From Streptomyces sp. NRRL F-2664 (GTDB lineage Bacteria > Actinomycetota > Actinomycetes > Streptomycetales > Streptomycetaceae): 64,000 nt of DNA. The notes beneath the pieces were generated by a model. The model was given only the letters and a program-made list of their open reading frames with translations, was not told the origin of the DNA and ran no database searches. Made by a program: the position numbers and the translations under genes. Location: the NCBI RefSeq assembly GCF_000719345.1, contig NZ_JOFX01000042.1:22725-86724 (forward strand), in the 5' to 3' direction. This document shows, in pieces, positions 1-8,835 of the stretch (position 1 is its first letter; each line of letters opens with the position of its first letter).

Positions 1-1044
1 CGAGTCGATCGAGCGGACCTCGATGCGGGAGGAGCCCATCTTGCCCGGCTTGTACATCGGGACGCGGATGAGTGCCGAGCGGTTGTTGTGGCCCCAGCAG
101 ATGTACGAGGGAGCCTCGCCGCCCGCGCCGGCGCTGCGCGAGGAGCCGCCCCAGATGCGCTTGTACGAGTTGACCCACTGGTTGGTGACCGCGGCCGTCT
201 CCGCCGCGTGGCGCAGCAGGCCCGCGATGAAGGAGCGGCCGACCTTCGAGAGCTGGTACTCGGCGCCCGACTCGTAGAAGGCGTTGCGGTCGCCCTCGAA
301 GAGGGACAGGTGGGTGTGCATGCCCGAACCGGGGTACTCCGAGAACGGCTTGGGCATGAAGGTGGCCTGGACGCCCTGTTCGAGGGCGACCTGCTTCATG
401 ACCAGGCGGAACGTCATGATGTTGTCGGCCGTGGAGAGGGCGTCGGCGTAGCGCAGGTCGATCTCCTGCTGTCCCGGTGCGCCCTCGTGGTGGCTGAACT
501 CCACCGAGATGCCCATCGATTCGAGCATCGTGATCGCCTGGCGGCGGAAGTCCATGCCCACGTTCTGCGGGGTGTGGTCGAAGTAGCCGGAGTTGTCGGC
601 GGGCACCGGGCGGCTGCCGTCCAGCGGCTTGTCCTTCAGCAGGAAGAACTCGATCTCCGGGTGGGTGTAGAAGGTGAAGCCCAGGTCGGAGGTCTTGGCC
701 AGGATGCGCTTGAGGACGTAGCGGGGGTCCGCGAAGGACGGGGAGCCGTCCGGCATGAGGATGTCGCAGAACATCCGGGCCGTGCCGGGGGCCTCGGCGC
801 GCCACGGCAGTATCTGGAACGTGCCCGGATCCGGCTTGGCGATCATGTCGGACTCGTAGACCCGCGCGAAGCCCTCGATGGCGGAGCCGTCGAAGCCGAT
901 GCCCTCGTCGAAGGCCTGCTCCAGCTCCGCGGGGGCGACCGCGACGGACTTCAGGAAGCCCAGTACGTCGGTGAACCACAGGCGCACGAAGCGGATGTCG
1001 CGCTCCTCAAGCGTCCGGAGGACGAATTCCTGCTGCTTGTCCAT
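1..1044 (-). CDS. glnA: Glutamine synthetase type I family (GlnA2-like), 3' end cut by window edge
   Basis: The first 348 residues of a cytoplasmic type I glutamine synthetase, an ATP-dependent ligase that joins ammonia or an amine to glutamate. It starts at ATG 1044 with MDKQQEFVLRTLEER. The N-terminal beta-grasp is followed by the motif FDGSAIEGFARV and, near the truncated end, by the ATP-binding stretch GHNNRSALIRVP. The region that would carry an adenylylation tyrosine lies beyond position 1, so that control cannot be judged. The nadE and panB neighbourhood matches where Streptomyces carry glnA2, whose product has been reported to act on polyamines; choosing this class over the nitrogen-assimilating GlnA is inference from context. 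Confidence 0.9.
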   Translation of the reverse strand, partial: MDKQQEFVLRTLEERDIRFVRLWFTDVLGFLKSVAVAPAELEQAFDEGIGFDGSAIEGFARVYESDMIAKPDPGTFQILPWRAEAPGTARMFCDILMPDGSPSFADPRYVLKRILAKTSDLGFTFYTHPEIEFFLLKDKPLDGSRPVPADNSGYFDHTPQNVGMDFRRQAITMLESMGISVEFSHHEGAPGQQEIDLRYADALSTADNIMTFRLVMKQVALEQGVQATFMPKPFSEYPGSGMHTHLSLFEGDRNAFYESGAEYQLSKVGRSFIAGLLRHAAETAAVTNQWVNSYKRIWGGSSRSAGAGGEAPSYICWGHNNRSALIRVPMYKPGKMGSSRIEVRSIDS

Positions 1045-1216
1045 GCCTTCATCCTCGCAGTTCAGACGGCCTGTGCACCACCGCCCGACGGGTCGCGGCA
1101 CAGTCGGGTCGGCCCAGTATCGCCAGCGGTGGTTTCCGCCACATTACGCACCCGGGAAAGCTCGCGGCACCCCCGCACTGACCTCCGGCCGGTCATGAGC
1201 ATTACCATCTGCGCCC

Positions 1217-1594
1217 ATGGGGGGCCGGGAGTACGCGCAGCGGGGGCGTCGTGGACGTTCCGCGCTCCGGCGTGCCGTCCTGCTGGCGGTCCTCGGGGCG
1301 CTGGCGGGCGCGCTGTTCCTGTGTGCGCGCCCCGCTGAGCCGCACGCCGCCGCCCCCGAGGTGCGGGCGCACGGAGCGGAGCACGTCGTCTGCGTGTCCC
1401 CGTACGAGCCGCCCGGCTGTTCCCCCCTCGCGCACGTGACCCCGGCCGTGCCGCCCGTGCCGCCGCCCGCCGTGACCGTGCCGGGCGGCGGGCCGCAGCC
1501 CGGCGCCCGCGCCCGGGCCGCGGGGCGGACCGGGTCGCCCGAGCCGCTGGCGCGCGCCCCCGACCTGCATGTTCTCCAGGTGCTGCGGACCTGA
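1217..1594 (+). CDS. Small hypothetical membrane-anchored or secreted protein
   Basis: A 125-residue protein of no recognised family. A basic N-terminus (RRGRRGRSALRR) precedes a hydrophobic helix at about residues 20-36, so it is probably a type II membrane or exported protein. The rest is rich in Pro, Ala and Arg, with two cysteines about ten residues apart (VVCVSPYEPPGC) that could form a disulfide outside the cell. It starts at ATG 1217 and ends 56 bases before the DUF3105 gene, so it may be the first gene of that operon. Its low complexity limits confidence, although the signal-anchor layout argues for a real gene. Confidence 0.5.
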   Translation: MGGREYAQRGRRGRSALRRAVLLAVLGALAGALFLCARPAEPHAAAPEVRAHGAEHVVCVSPYEPPGCSPLAHVTPAVPPVPPPAVTVPGGGPQPGARARAAGRTGSPEPLARAPDLHVLQVLRT

Positions 1595-1650
1595 CGGGTC
1601 CGGTTGTGCGTTCCGTCCACCCCCCTCATCAGAAGAAGGAACCAGGGCAC

Positions 1651-2352
1651 ATGGCCAGCAAGTCCGGCAGGACCCCCCAGCACACCGACCCGACCTCCCG
1701 CCAGGCGCGCATAGCCGAGATGCGCCGCGCCGAGAAGGCCCGGGAGCGGCGCAACAAGGCGATCGCGATCACCGTCTCGTCGGCCGTCGTCGTCGGTCTC
1801 GTCGGTTTCGGCGCCTGGGTGCTGATCGACCAGAAGCAGGCCGAGCAGCGCAAGCAGGAGGCCGCGGAGCAGCTCCGCAAGGAGGCGGAGGAGATCCGCA
1901 AGAAGCCCGTCGAGGGCGAGCAGCTGTGGGACGTGAAGAAGCTCGGCCGCAACCACGTCGAGACGCCCGTGACGTACGAGATGAACCCGCCCGTCGGCGG
2001 TGACCACCACCCCCGCTGGATGAACTGCAACGGCGACGTCTACAAGACCCCGCTGCCCGAGGTGAACGCCGTCCACTCGCTGGAGCACGGCGCCGTCTGG
2101 GTGACGTACAACGACAAGGCCGCCCCGGCCGAGGTCGACAAGCTCGCCGAGACCGTCGGCAAGACCCCGTACACGCTGATGAGCCCGGTCAAGGAGCAGG
2201 CCGGCGCGATCATGCTCAGCGCGTGGGGCAAGCAGCTCACGGTGGACAGCGCGGACGACCCCCGGGTCAAGCAGTTCCTGACCAAGTACGTGCAGGGTGA
2301 GCAGACCCCGGAGCCCGGTGCGGCCTGCACGAACGGTCTGGCGGCGAAGTGA
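1651..2352 (+). CDS. DUF3105 membrane protein
   Basis: A 233-residue protein. The cytoplasmic N-terminus is strongly basic. One membrane helix (about residues 38-58) is followed by a charged coiled-coil stretch rich in Lys, Glu and Gln, then an extracytoplasmic DUF3105 domain with the typical PPVGGDHHPRW and HSLEHGAVWVTY segments. The His and Cys residues in these motifs suggest a metal- or redox-related extracellular role, but no function is established. The ATG at 1651 was chosen because an AGAAGGA ribosome site lies 9-10 bases upstream; an earlier in-frame start would add a poorly conserved head. Its stop overlaps the start of the DUF305 gene, so the two are translationally coupled. Confidence 0.88.
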   Translation: MASKSGRTPQHTDPTSRQARIAEMRRAEKARERRNKAIAITVSSAVVVGLVGFGAWVLIDQKQAEQRKQEAAEQLRKEAEEIRKKPVEGEQLWDVKKLGRNHVETPVTYEMNPPVGGDHHPRWMNCNGDVYKTPLPEVNAVHSLEHGAVWVTYNDKAAPAEVDKLAETVGKTPYTLMSPVKEQAGAIMLSAWGKQLTVDSADDPRVKQFLTKYVQGEQTPEPGAACTNGLAAK

Positions 2353-3032
2353 GCCGCGCGATTCCCCGTACGTACTGGGTCGCGGGGACGGCCGTGCTGC
2401 TGGCGCTGCTGTTCGCGGCGGCGGCCACGGTCGCCGCGGCGAACGGCGGGTCCGCGGCCCGGCCCGCCTCCGGGGCCGCCCCGCGCACGCCGGGGCTGCA
2501 CTCCCCCGACGCCGGCTTCGCCCGGGACATGGCGGTCCATCACCAGCAGGCGGTGGAGATGTCCTTCGTCGTCCGGGACCGCACCCAGGACGAGGCGGTG
2601 CGCACCCTCGCCTACGACATCGCCAACACCCAGGCCAACCAGCGGGGCATGCTCCTGGGCTGGCTGGACCTGTGGGGGCTGCCGAAGGTGGTGGCCGGTG
2701 AGCCGCCGATGTCGTGGATGGGGGGCTCGGCGGGCCACGGCGGGCACGCCGGCCACGGCCCGGCCGGGCCCGGGTCGCTGATGCCCGGCATGGCCACCAA
2801 GGAGGAGCTGGAGCAGCTCGGCGCCGCCTCGGGGCGGGACGCGGAGGTGCTCTTCCTCCAGCTGATGACCGACCACCACAAGGGGGGCGTGGCGATGGCC
2901 GAGGGGTGTGCGCAGCAGTGCGGGACCCCGGTCGAGCGGGAGCTGGCGCAGGGCATGGTCGACGCGCAGCGCTCCGAGCTCACCTTGATGGCGGACATGC
3001 TGAGGCAGCGCGGAGCCACCCCGCGCGGGTGA
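2349..3032 (+). CDS. DUF305 family exported protein
   Basis: A 227-residue protein starting at a GTG that overlaps the preceding stop by four bases. An N-terminal hydrophobic segment (about residues 8-28) acts as signal or anchor. The DUF305 fold follows with its two paired-histidine helices, MAVHHQQAVEM and MTDHHKGGVAM, separated by a Gly/His-rich linker (GHGGHAGHG). Family members are helical, ferritin-like exported proteins often associated with copper or other metals. The His and Met spacing seen here would suit metal binding, but this is inference. Being coupled to DUF3105 suggests the two act on the same extracytoplasmic substrate. Confidence 0.88.
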   Translation: MSRAIPRTYWVAGTAVLLALLFAAAATVAAANGGSAARPASGAAPRTPGLHSPDAGFARDMAVHHQQAVEMSFVVRDRTQDEAVRTLAYDIANTQANQRGMLLGWLDLWGLPKVVAGEPPMSWMGGSAGHGGHAGHGPAGPGSLMPGMATKEELEQLGAASGRDAEVLFLQLMTDHHKGGVAMAEGCAQQCGTPVERELAQGMVDAQRSELTLMADMLRQRGATPRG

Positions 3033-3216
3033 CGGGACACGCTCGTACGGTGGGGGGAGGCGCCCTCTCACCCGTACGGGCGTGTACTGCGCCCGACCTG
3101 CCCGGCAGTACGGACGGCGGTAGGGCGATCCGGCCGGCCGCACGCACGCGAGAGGGGACGCCCGGCCGGGTGCGCCCGCAGCCGGCCGCCAACGGCGTGC
3201 TGAGGAGGTTTTCTTC

Positions 3217-3636
3217 ATGACCACCGCCGCAGACATCATGCACCCCGGGGCCCAGTGGATACCGGCGCACGAGACGCTCGACCGGGCGGCCGAGCTGATG
3301 GCCCGGCTCGATGTGGGTGCGCTGCCGATCAGCGACTCCGACGAGCGGTTGTGCGGGATCGTCACCGACCGCGACATCGTCGTGCACTGCGTGGCGAAGG
3401 GCCTGGACCCGTCGAAGACGACGTGCGGGGACATGGCCCGGGGCACCCCGCGCTGGATCGAGGCCGAAGCGGACGTGTCCGCCGTGCTGGACGAGATGGA
3501 GAGCCACCGGATCAAGCGGCTGCCCGTGATCAAGGAAAAGAGGCTGGTCGGCATGATCAGCGAGGCCGACCTCGCCCAGCACCTGTCCGACGAGCAGCTG
3601 GCCGGCTTCGTCGAGAAGGTCTACGCCCGGCAGTGA
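3217..3636 (+). CDS. CBS-domain protein
   Basis: A 139-residue cytoplasmic protein made of two CBS motifs, which together form one Bateman module that usually binds adenosine nucleotides. The first repeat runs from about residue 7 to 60 (AADIMHPGAQWI, CGIVTDRDIVVH) and the second from about 72 to 128 (RIKRLPVIKEKRLVGMIS). The GIVTDRDI and GMISEADL segments are typical turns of the fold. No enzyme or transporter domain is attached, so it is a stand-alone sensor of unknown partner. A strong GAGGAGG site precedes ATG 3217. It converges on the hydrolase gene with only 16 bases between them. Confidence 0.9.
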   Translation: MTTAADIMHPGAQWIPAHETLDRAAELMARLDVGALPISDSDERLCGIVTDRDIVVHCVAKGLDPSKTTCGDMARGTPRWIEAEADVSAVLDEMESHRIKRLPVIKEKRLVGMISEADLAQHLSDEQLAGFVEKVYARQ

Positions 3637-3652
3637 CGCGGGCCCGTCCCCT

Positions 3653-4582
3653 TCACCCGTCCCCGTCCGCCGTCCCCCGACCGCCCGTCTCCACCACCGC
3701 CCGGGCCACCTGGTCCGGGCGGTCCAGCATGACCAGGTGGCCGGCGGGCTCGGCCACCTCGAACCGGGCGCCCAGCCGGTCGGCGAGGTCCGCCTGGCGC
3801 CCGAGCCAGCGCAGTGCACCGCGCCCGGCCGATCCGTCGTGGCCGGCGAGGACGGTGGCGGGGGCGGTCAGCGGCCGGGCGGCGCGCAGCACCAGCAGCT
3901 CGGCGGCCATGTCCGGGTAGCGGGAGTTCTCCAGCAGCGCGCCGCGCCAGACGCGGCCGGTGCGGTAGCAGCGGCGTACGAGGTCCCGCGCGGCCGGGTC
4001 GCCGCCGCCGGTGCGGGAGGCCCGTACGGTGGCGCGCCGCGCCGCGGGGCCCACCGCGGCCGGCAGGCCGGCCGCCGTCACGGCCCGGCCGGCGAGGCGT
4101 GCCGCGCCGGTGCGCAGCGCCGCCGGCAGAACCGTACGGGGATCCTCCTCGACGCTGGCGTCGACCAGCACCAGGGCGGCCGTGCGCTCCGGGTGGAGGC
4201 GGGCGAAGCCCTCGGTGTGGAAGGCGGCGATCGAGTGCCCGACGACGGTGACCGGGGCTGCGCCCGGCCCGCCGTACCCCAGCGCGTCGAGCAGGCCGGC
4301 GATCCGGTGGGCCTCCCCGGCGGTCGTGGGCGGGGCGGTGGCCGGGCCGCTCAGGCCGTGCCCGGGGCGGTCGAAGCGGACGACGGTGCGGCCCGCGGCG
4401 ACGAGCAGGGCGGCGACCTCGTCCCAGTCGAACCAGGCCATGGCCAGTCCGGCGCTGAGCACGCACACCGGCCCCCGGCCCTCGACGAGTACGTGCAGCG
4501 GCACCCCGCCGACGCGTACGAACGCGCCCGTTCCTCCCCGGCCTGCCGGGTGCGGCGTCCCGGACGGTTCGTACGCGGTCAT
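3653..4582 (-). CDS. Alpha/beta hydrolase
   Basis: A 309-residue cytoplasmic alpha/beta hydrolase. The HG-type oxyanion region (VCVLSAGLAMAWFDW), the RFDRPGHGLS strand-turn and the nucleophile elbow GHSIA give the family's order; the catalytic His lies in EPAGHLVML near the C-terminus. The acid is probably the Asp in LAGHDGS. The substrate cannot be told. Its ATG overlaps the stop of the upstream DUF998 gene by four bases (ATGA), so the two are co-translated; this pairing suggests a lipid or membrane-linked substrate, as inference only. Confidence 0.87.
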   Translation of the reverse strand: MTAYEPSGTPHPAGRGGTGAFVRVGGVPLHVLVEGRGPVCVLSAGLAMAWFDWDEVAALLVAAGRTVVRFDRPGHGLSGPATAPPTTAGEAHRIAGLLDALGYGGPGAAPVTVVGHSIAAFHTEGFARLHPERTAALVLVDASVEEDPRTVLPAALRTGAARLAGRAVTAAGLPAAVGPAARRATVRASRTGGGDPAARDLVRRCYRTGRVWRGALLENSRYPDMAAELLVLRAARPLTAPATVLAGHDGSAGRGALRWLGRQADLADRLGARFEVAEPAGHLVMLDRPDQVARAVVETGGRGTADGDG

Positions 4583-5280
4583 GTCCGGCGTTCCTTGAGG
4601 ACGGAGTACGCGAGCAGGACCAGCCAGATCGCCACGAGCAGGACCTGGAGCCGCTGACCGGCCCCCAGCGCCCAGGTGCCGCGGCCGGCCGTGAACATCG
4701 CGATGGCGGACAGGGTCCAGGCGGTGGCGAGCAGCTCCAGGACGACGAGTGCGGGGCCGTAGCGGGCGAGCGGGGCGAACCAGCCGTAGCGGCGGGCTGC
4801 GACGGTGAGGGCCACCAGGCCCACGAGGGCGCCCGTCATGGCGAGGCTGCTGCTGACGGTGTGGGCCTGGTGGGTGGCGGGTACCAGCCCGGCGGTCTCG
4901 CGGGCGGCGCACTCCGGGTCCGCGGTGGGCGTGCAGCTCAGCGGGAGCCATGCGTCGGCCGCGGTGGCCGCGCCGAAGAGGGTGACACCGGCCCAGCCGA
5001 CGACCGCCCACGCGCGGCGGGACTCGGCGTACTTCAGCAGCCGTACCAGGGCCAGCAGGCCGCCGGCGAAGGCGAGCATTCCGGCGGTGAAGTCGGTGGC
5101 CCGGAAGAGGCCGCCGAGCGGTTGGTCCTGGGCGGCGAGCTCGCTGACGTACGTCTCGATGGGGTTGAGGCCGGTGGAGAGGACGACTTCGAGCACCCAC
5201 GCGGTGTAGGCCGCGCCGGCGAGGCCGATCAGCAGGGCGACCGGCCGGGCGGTGCGCGGAGTGAGCCCATATGGGGACAT
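4579..5280 (-). CDS. DUF998 integral membrane protein
   Basis: A 233-residue protein with about six membrane helices and the features of DUF998: the conserved LNPIETYVSELAAQ loop after helix 1, and later loops with DAWLPLSCTP and THQAHTVSS. Function is unknown for the family. ATG 5280 was preferred; an in-frame TTG at 5301 would add seven residues but has no better ribosome site. It is the first gene of a two-gene operon with the alpha/beta hydrolase downstream. Confidence 0.85.
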   Translation of the reverse strand: MSPYGLTPRTARPVALLIGLAGAAYTAWVLEVVLSTGLNPIETYVSELAAQDQPLGGLFRATDFTAGMLAFAGGLLALVRLLKYAESRRAWAVVGWAGVTLFGAATAADAWLPLSCTPTADPECAARETAGLVPATHQAHTVSSSLAMTGALVGLVALTVAARRYGWFAPLARYGPALVVLELLATAWTLSAIAMFTAGRGTWALGAGQRLQVLLVAIWLVLLAYSVLKERRT

Positions 5281-5713
5281 AGTGTGACTAATCCTAAGCA
5301 AGCTCGGGGTCGTACCTCCGGCCGGACACCCACCCCGGACAGAGTCCCGGCCATGACACGCAGTGCTCGGCGGGCCGCCCCGGGGCTCCGGCTCCTGCTG
5401 CTCGCCGCGCTGCCGCCGGGCGCCGCCGGCATCATGCCGTCCCGGGCCGTCCCGCCGAGGCCCACGCCATGGAGGACGTGCCCGCGGGCCGGCGCGTTGC
5501 CTCGGCGGGGGCTCCCGGTGCCGGTGCGCGCGGTGGCGCTCGCCACATTCCGGCCGCTCCGCGCCGGTACGCGGGCCGATCGGGAGCCACCTGCGGGCCG
5601 ATCGGGAGCCACCTGCCCCGGGCCGGGCGCGCGGGAATTCGGAAGGGCGTTCGCCTCCGGCGTGGCACTCTTGCTGTGATCACGACAGCCGCGACAAAGG
5701 ACGCCCCGCCGGT
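5281..5713. other. Spacer with no convincing gene
   Basis: About 430 bases between the divergent DUF998 gene and the proline-rich membrane protein. It holds one open frame from ATG 5353 to 5679 (108 residues, Arg/Pro/Ala rich after a short hydrophobic start), but there is no ribosome site and the composition looks like random high-GC reading. An exact 22-bp tandem duplication lies inside it and is listed separately. The promoters of both flanking genes must lie here but no clear -35/-10 pair was found. Confidence 0.4.
5571..5614. repeat. Exact 22-bp tandem duplication
   Basis: Two identical head-to-tail copies, 5571-5592 and 5593-5614, of a unit beginning GCGGGCCGATCGGGAG. The copy length is not a multiple of three, so it would shift a reading frame if copy number changed; this supports the view that the stretch is not coding. 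Confidence 0.9.
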
Positions 5714-6904
5714 ATGACCACCCCGCCGAACCCGCCCAGCACGCCCACCGGCCCGCCGGCGGAACCCGAGGGCACGCCCCTTCCCGAGACGGCTCCCACA
5801 CCGGCCCCCGCCCAGCCGCTCTCGCTCGCCAAGACCCCCGCCCCGGAGTCCGCCGCCTCCGCCGCGGAGCCGGTCGCCGAAGCGGCCCCCGAGGCGGAAG
5901 CGGGCCGGCCCGCCGACGCACCCGCCGCGGCCGGAGCCCCCACCCCCGTCCCTGTGGCGGCCCCGTCGGCGTTCGCACCTCCCACTCCGGCCCCCACGCT
6001 CCCGCCCGCGCCGTTCGGTGCACCCCCCGCACCCCTCGCTCCGGGCATCCCCGCCCCCGCCGATCCGTGGGCCCGGCACACCGCCGGCCACGGCGCCGCC
6101 GCGTACGGCGGCTACGCGCAGCCCGCCGCCCCGACCACCAACGGCCTGGCGGTCGCGGCCGTGATCGTCGGCGGTTCCGGCATCGTCTTCGGCTGCGTGC
6201 CGTTCCTCTTCTGGCTCGGCGCCATCCTCGCCGTGACCGGCGTGGGCCTGGGCATCGGCGCCATCGTGCGCGCCAACAACGGCGCGCCCAACAAGTCGCT
6301 GGCCGTCGTCGGCACCGTTCTCGCCGGGGTGGGCATCCTCGCCTCGGTCGGCGGTTTCTTCCTGACCGTCTCGGTCGTCGACCGGGCCTCCGACCGCATC
6401 GAGGCGGGCGCCGAGATCGACGACCTGGACCTCGACGGGCCGTACCCCAGCAGTGAGCCCTCGCCGTCGAAGTCCCCGTCGCCCTCCCAGGTCCCCGGTC
6501 TGACCAGCGCGCTGCCGTTCGGTGAGACCTTCACCTACCCCAACGGCGTCAAGGTGAGCCTGTCGGCGCCGACGAAGTACGAGCCGAAGGGCATCATCGC
6601 CCGCGAACAGGTGAAGAACGCGGTCCAGCTCACCATCACCATCACCAACGGCTCGACCGCACCGCACGAGGTGATCTACGCCGTGCCCAACGTCCGTGAC
6701 GACAAGGGCATGACGGCCGAGATGGTCTTCGACAGCGGGGGCGGCGCCAGCGTCCCGAAGATGGTGAAGGGATCGATCCTGCCGGGCGAATCCGCCAGCG
6801 GCGTCGTGGCGTTCGAGATCCCCGAAGGCACGAAGAGCATCACCGCGGACATCGCCGCCGGAACCCTCCTCGACGACGTGAAGTACGCCGGCCCCCTCGG
6901 CTGA
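5714..6904 (+). CDS. DUF4190-type membrane protein with exported DUF4352-like domain
   Basis: A 396-residue protein. Residues 1 to about 140 are a Pro/Ala-rich disordered region. Two membrane helices follow in a DUF4190 arrangement (NGLAVAAVIVGGSGIVFGC and GVGILASVGGFFLTVSVV), separated by a short basic loop. A Ser/Pro linker (about 255-270) leads to a C-terminal beta-sandwich of about 125 residues with the pattern of DUF4352 (KNAVQLTITITNGS, VVAFEIPEGT), which lies outside the membrane. Such proteins are common in Streptomyces and their role is unknown. Start chosen at ATG 5714. It lies upstream of nadE but is probably independent of it. Confidence 0.82.
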   Translation: MTTPPNPPSTPTGPPAEPEGTPLPETAPTPAPAQPLSLAKTPAPESAASAAEPVAEAAPEAEAGRPADAPAAAGAPTPVPVAAPSAFAPPTPAPTLPPAPFGAPPAPLAPGIPAPADPWARHTAGHGAAAYGGYAQPAAPTTNGLAVAAVIVGGSGIVFGCVPFLFWLGAILAVTGVGLGIGAIVRANNGAPNKSLAVVGTVLAGVGILASVGGFFLTVSVVDRASDRIEAGAEIDDLDLDGPYPSSEPSPSKSPSPSQVPGLTSALPFGETFTYPNGVKVSLSAPTKYEPKGIIAREQVKNAVQLTITITNGSTAPHEVIYAVPNVRDDKGMTAEMVFDSGGGASVPKMVKGSILPGESASGVVAFEIPEGTKSITADIAAGTLLDDVKYAGPLG

Positions 6905-7009
6905 CACAGCCGTCCGGCACCGCCCGACGCCCCCGTGCGGCGCGCCGGAAACCCCGGAAGGACACGGGCCCCAGGACATCGCGTCAGAAAGACGATTAGA
7001 CTGGGCCCC

Positions 7010-8764
7010 GTGCCTCAACTACGCCTCGCGCTGAATCAGATCGACTCGCACGTCGGCGCCATCGCCGCCAACGCCGACTCGGTCGTCCACTGGACCCGGC
7101 ACTCCGCCGAGCAGGGCGCCCACCTGGTGGCGTTCCCGGAGATGGTGCTGACCGGGTACCCCGTCGAGGACCTCGCCCTGCGGGCCTCCTTCGTCGAGGC
7201 CTCGCGCAGCGCCCTGCGGGACCTCGCGGAGCGCCTGGCCGCCGAGGGGCTCGGCGAACTGCCGGTCGTCGTCGGCTACCTCGACCGGACGGAGAGGGCG
7301 ACGCCCCGGCTCGGGCGCCCGGCCGGCTCTCCGGAGAACGCTGCCGCGGTCCTGCACCGCGGCCGCGTGGTGCTGCGCTTCGCCAAGCACCACCTGCCCA
7401 ACTACGGCGTGTTCGACGAGTTCCGGTACTTCGTGCCCGGCGACACCCAGCCGGTGATCCGCGTGCGCGGCGTCGACGTGGCCCTGGCCATCTGCGAGGA
7501 CCTCTGGCAGGACGGCGGCCGCGTACCCGCCACCCGCTCCGCCGGCGCCGGGCTGCTGGTCTCCGTCAACGCCTCACCGTACGAGCGCAACAAGGACGAC
7601 GTCCGCCTCGAACTGGTGCGCAAGCGCGCCCAGGAGGCCGGCTGCACCCTGGCCTACCTGGCGATGATGGGCGGCCAGGACGAGCTGGTCTTCGACGGCG
7701 ACTCGATCGTCGTCGGCGCCGACGGCGAGGTCATCGCCCGCGCCCCGCAGTTCTCCGAGGGCTGCGTCCTGGTCGACCTCGACCTGCCGGCCGCGCGCGC
7801 CGACGCCCCCGAGGGGGTGGTGGACGACGGGCTGCGCATCGACCGCGTCGTCCTGTCCGAGGAGCCGGTGGAGGCGTACGAGCCGGTCGTGCCCGGCGGC
7901 TACGCCGACCGCCTCGACGACGACGAGGAGGTCTACGACGCACTGGTCGTGGGCCTGCGCGCGTACGTGCGGAAGAACGGATTCCGCTCCGTCCTGGTCG
8001 GGCTCTCCGGAGGGATCGACTCGGCGCTCGTCGCCGCCGTCGCATGCGACGCGATCGGCGCGCAGAACGTGTACGGGGTCTCCATGCCCTCGAAGTACTC
8101 CTCGGAGCACTCCAAGGGCGACGCGGCCGACCTGGCCGAGCGCACCGGCCTGAACTTCCGGACGGTGCCGATCGAGCCGATGTTCGACGCCTACATGGGC
8201 GCGCTCGGTCTGACCGGCCTGGCCGAGGAGAACCTCCAGTCGCGGCTGCGCGGCACGCTGCTGATGGCCCTGTCCAACCAGGAGGGCCACATCGTGCTGG
8301 CCCCCGGCAACAAATCGGAGCTGGCCGTCGGCTACTCCACCCTGTACGGCGACTCGGTGGGCGCCTACGGCCCGATCAAGGACGTCTACAAGAGCGACGT
8401 CTTCCGGCTCGCCCGGTACCGCAACCGGGCGGCCGCCGAGCGCGGCGAGACCCCGCCGATCCCGGAGAACTCCATCATGAAGCCGCCCAGCGCCGAGCTG
8501 CGCCCCGGGCAGGTGGACACGGACTCGCTGCCGGACTATCCGGTGCTCGACGCGATCCTGGCCCTGTACGTGGACCGCGACCAGGGGCTGGAGGAGATCG
8601 TGGCCGCAGGCTTCGACGCCGAGCTGGTCGCGAAGACGCTGCGGATGGTCGACACGGCCGAGTACAAGCGCCGCCAGTACCCGCCGGGCACGAAGATCTC
8701 CGCGAAGGGCTTCGGCAAGGACCGCCGCCTGCCGATCACGAACGGCTGGCGCGAGCAGGCGTAG
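7010..8764 (+). CDS. nadE: Glutamine-dependent NAD+ synthetase
   Basis: A 584-residue cytoplasmic enzyme that makes NAD from nicotinate adenine dinucleotide, using ATP and ammonia released from glutamine. The N-terminal nitrilase-type glutaminase domain shows its Glu-Lys-Cys triad: Glu in AFPEMVLTGYP, Lys in RFAKHHLPNYG and Cys in ALAICEDLWQ. The C-terminal synthetase domain has the ATP pyrophosphatase P-loop LSGGIDSALVAA and the GNKSELAVGYSTLYGD segment. Length suits the two-domain form. GTG 7010 was chosen because homology begins at once with PQLRLALNQID. A strong terminator follows the stop. Confidence 0.97.
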   Translation: MPQLRLALNQIDSHVGAIAANADSVVHWTRHSAEQGAHLVAFPEMVLTGYPVEDLALRASFVEASRSALRDLAERLAAEGLGELPVVVGYLDRTERATPRLGRPAGSPENAAAVLHRGRVVLRFAKHHLPNYGVFDEFRYFVPGDTQPVIRVRGVDVALAICEDLWQDGGRVPATRSAGAGLLVSVNASPYERNKDDVRLELVRKRAQEAGCTLAYLAMMGGQDELVFDGDSIVVGADGEVIARAPQFSEGCVLVDLDLPAARADAPEGVVDDGLRIDRVVLSEEPVEAYEPVVPGGYADRLDDDEEVYDALVVGLRAYVRKNGFRSVLVGLSGGIDSALVAAVACDAIGAQNVYGVSMPSKYSSEHSKGDAADLAERTGLNFRTVPIEPMFDAYMGALGLTGLAEENLQSRLRGTLLMALSNQEGHIVLAPGNKSELAVGYSTLYGDSVGAYGPIKDVYKSDVFRLARYRNRAAAERGETPPIPENSIMKPPSAELRPGQVDTDSLPDYPVLDAILALYVDRDQGLEEIVAAGFDAELVAKTLRMVDTAEYKRRQYPPGTKISAKGFGKDRRLPITNGWREQA

Positions 8765-8777
8765 GCGTCCGCGCACG

Positions 8778-8813
8778 GAGGGGCCCGCCACCGGTGTGGC
8801 GGGCCCCTCTTTC
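8778..8813 (+). terminator. Intrinsic terminator after nadE
   Basis: A perfect 13-bp stem (8778-8790 with 8797-8809), a six-base loop and a short TCTTTCC tail. It also separates nadE from the converging gene at 8836. Confidence 0.9.
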
Positions 8814-8835
8814 CGGGGGCTGTCGGTTCCCCCGG

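Noticed and set aside
88..1338. Long plus-strand open frame opposite the glutamine synthetase
   Set aside because: It is the mirror frame of glnA with Val/Arg/Gly-rich composition and no ribosome site; the minus frame has clear glutamine synthetase motifs.
5281..5301. CTTAGGATTAG before DUF998 as an iron box
   Set aside because: Only one half-site matches the DtxR consensus; the second half is absent.
5353..5679. 108-residue open frame before the proline-rich membrane protein
   Set aside because: No ribosome site, biased random composition and a 22-bp duplication inside. Left as spacer.
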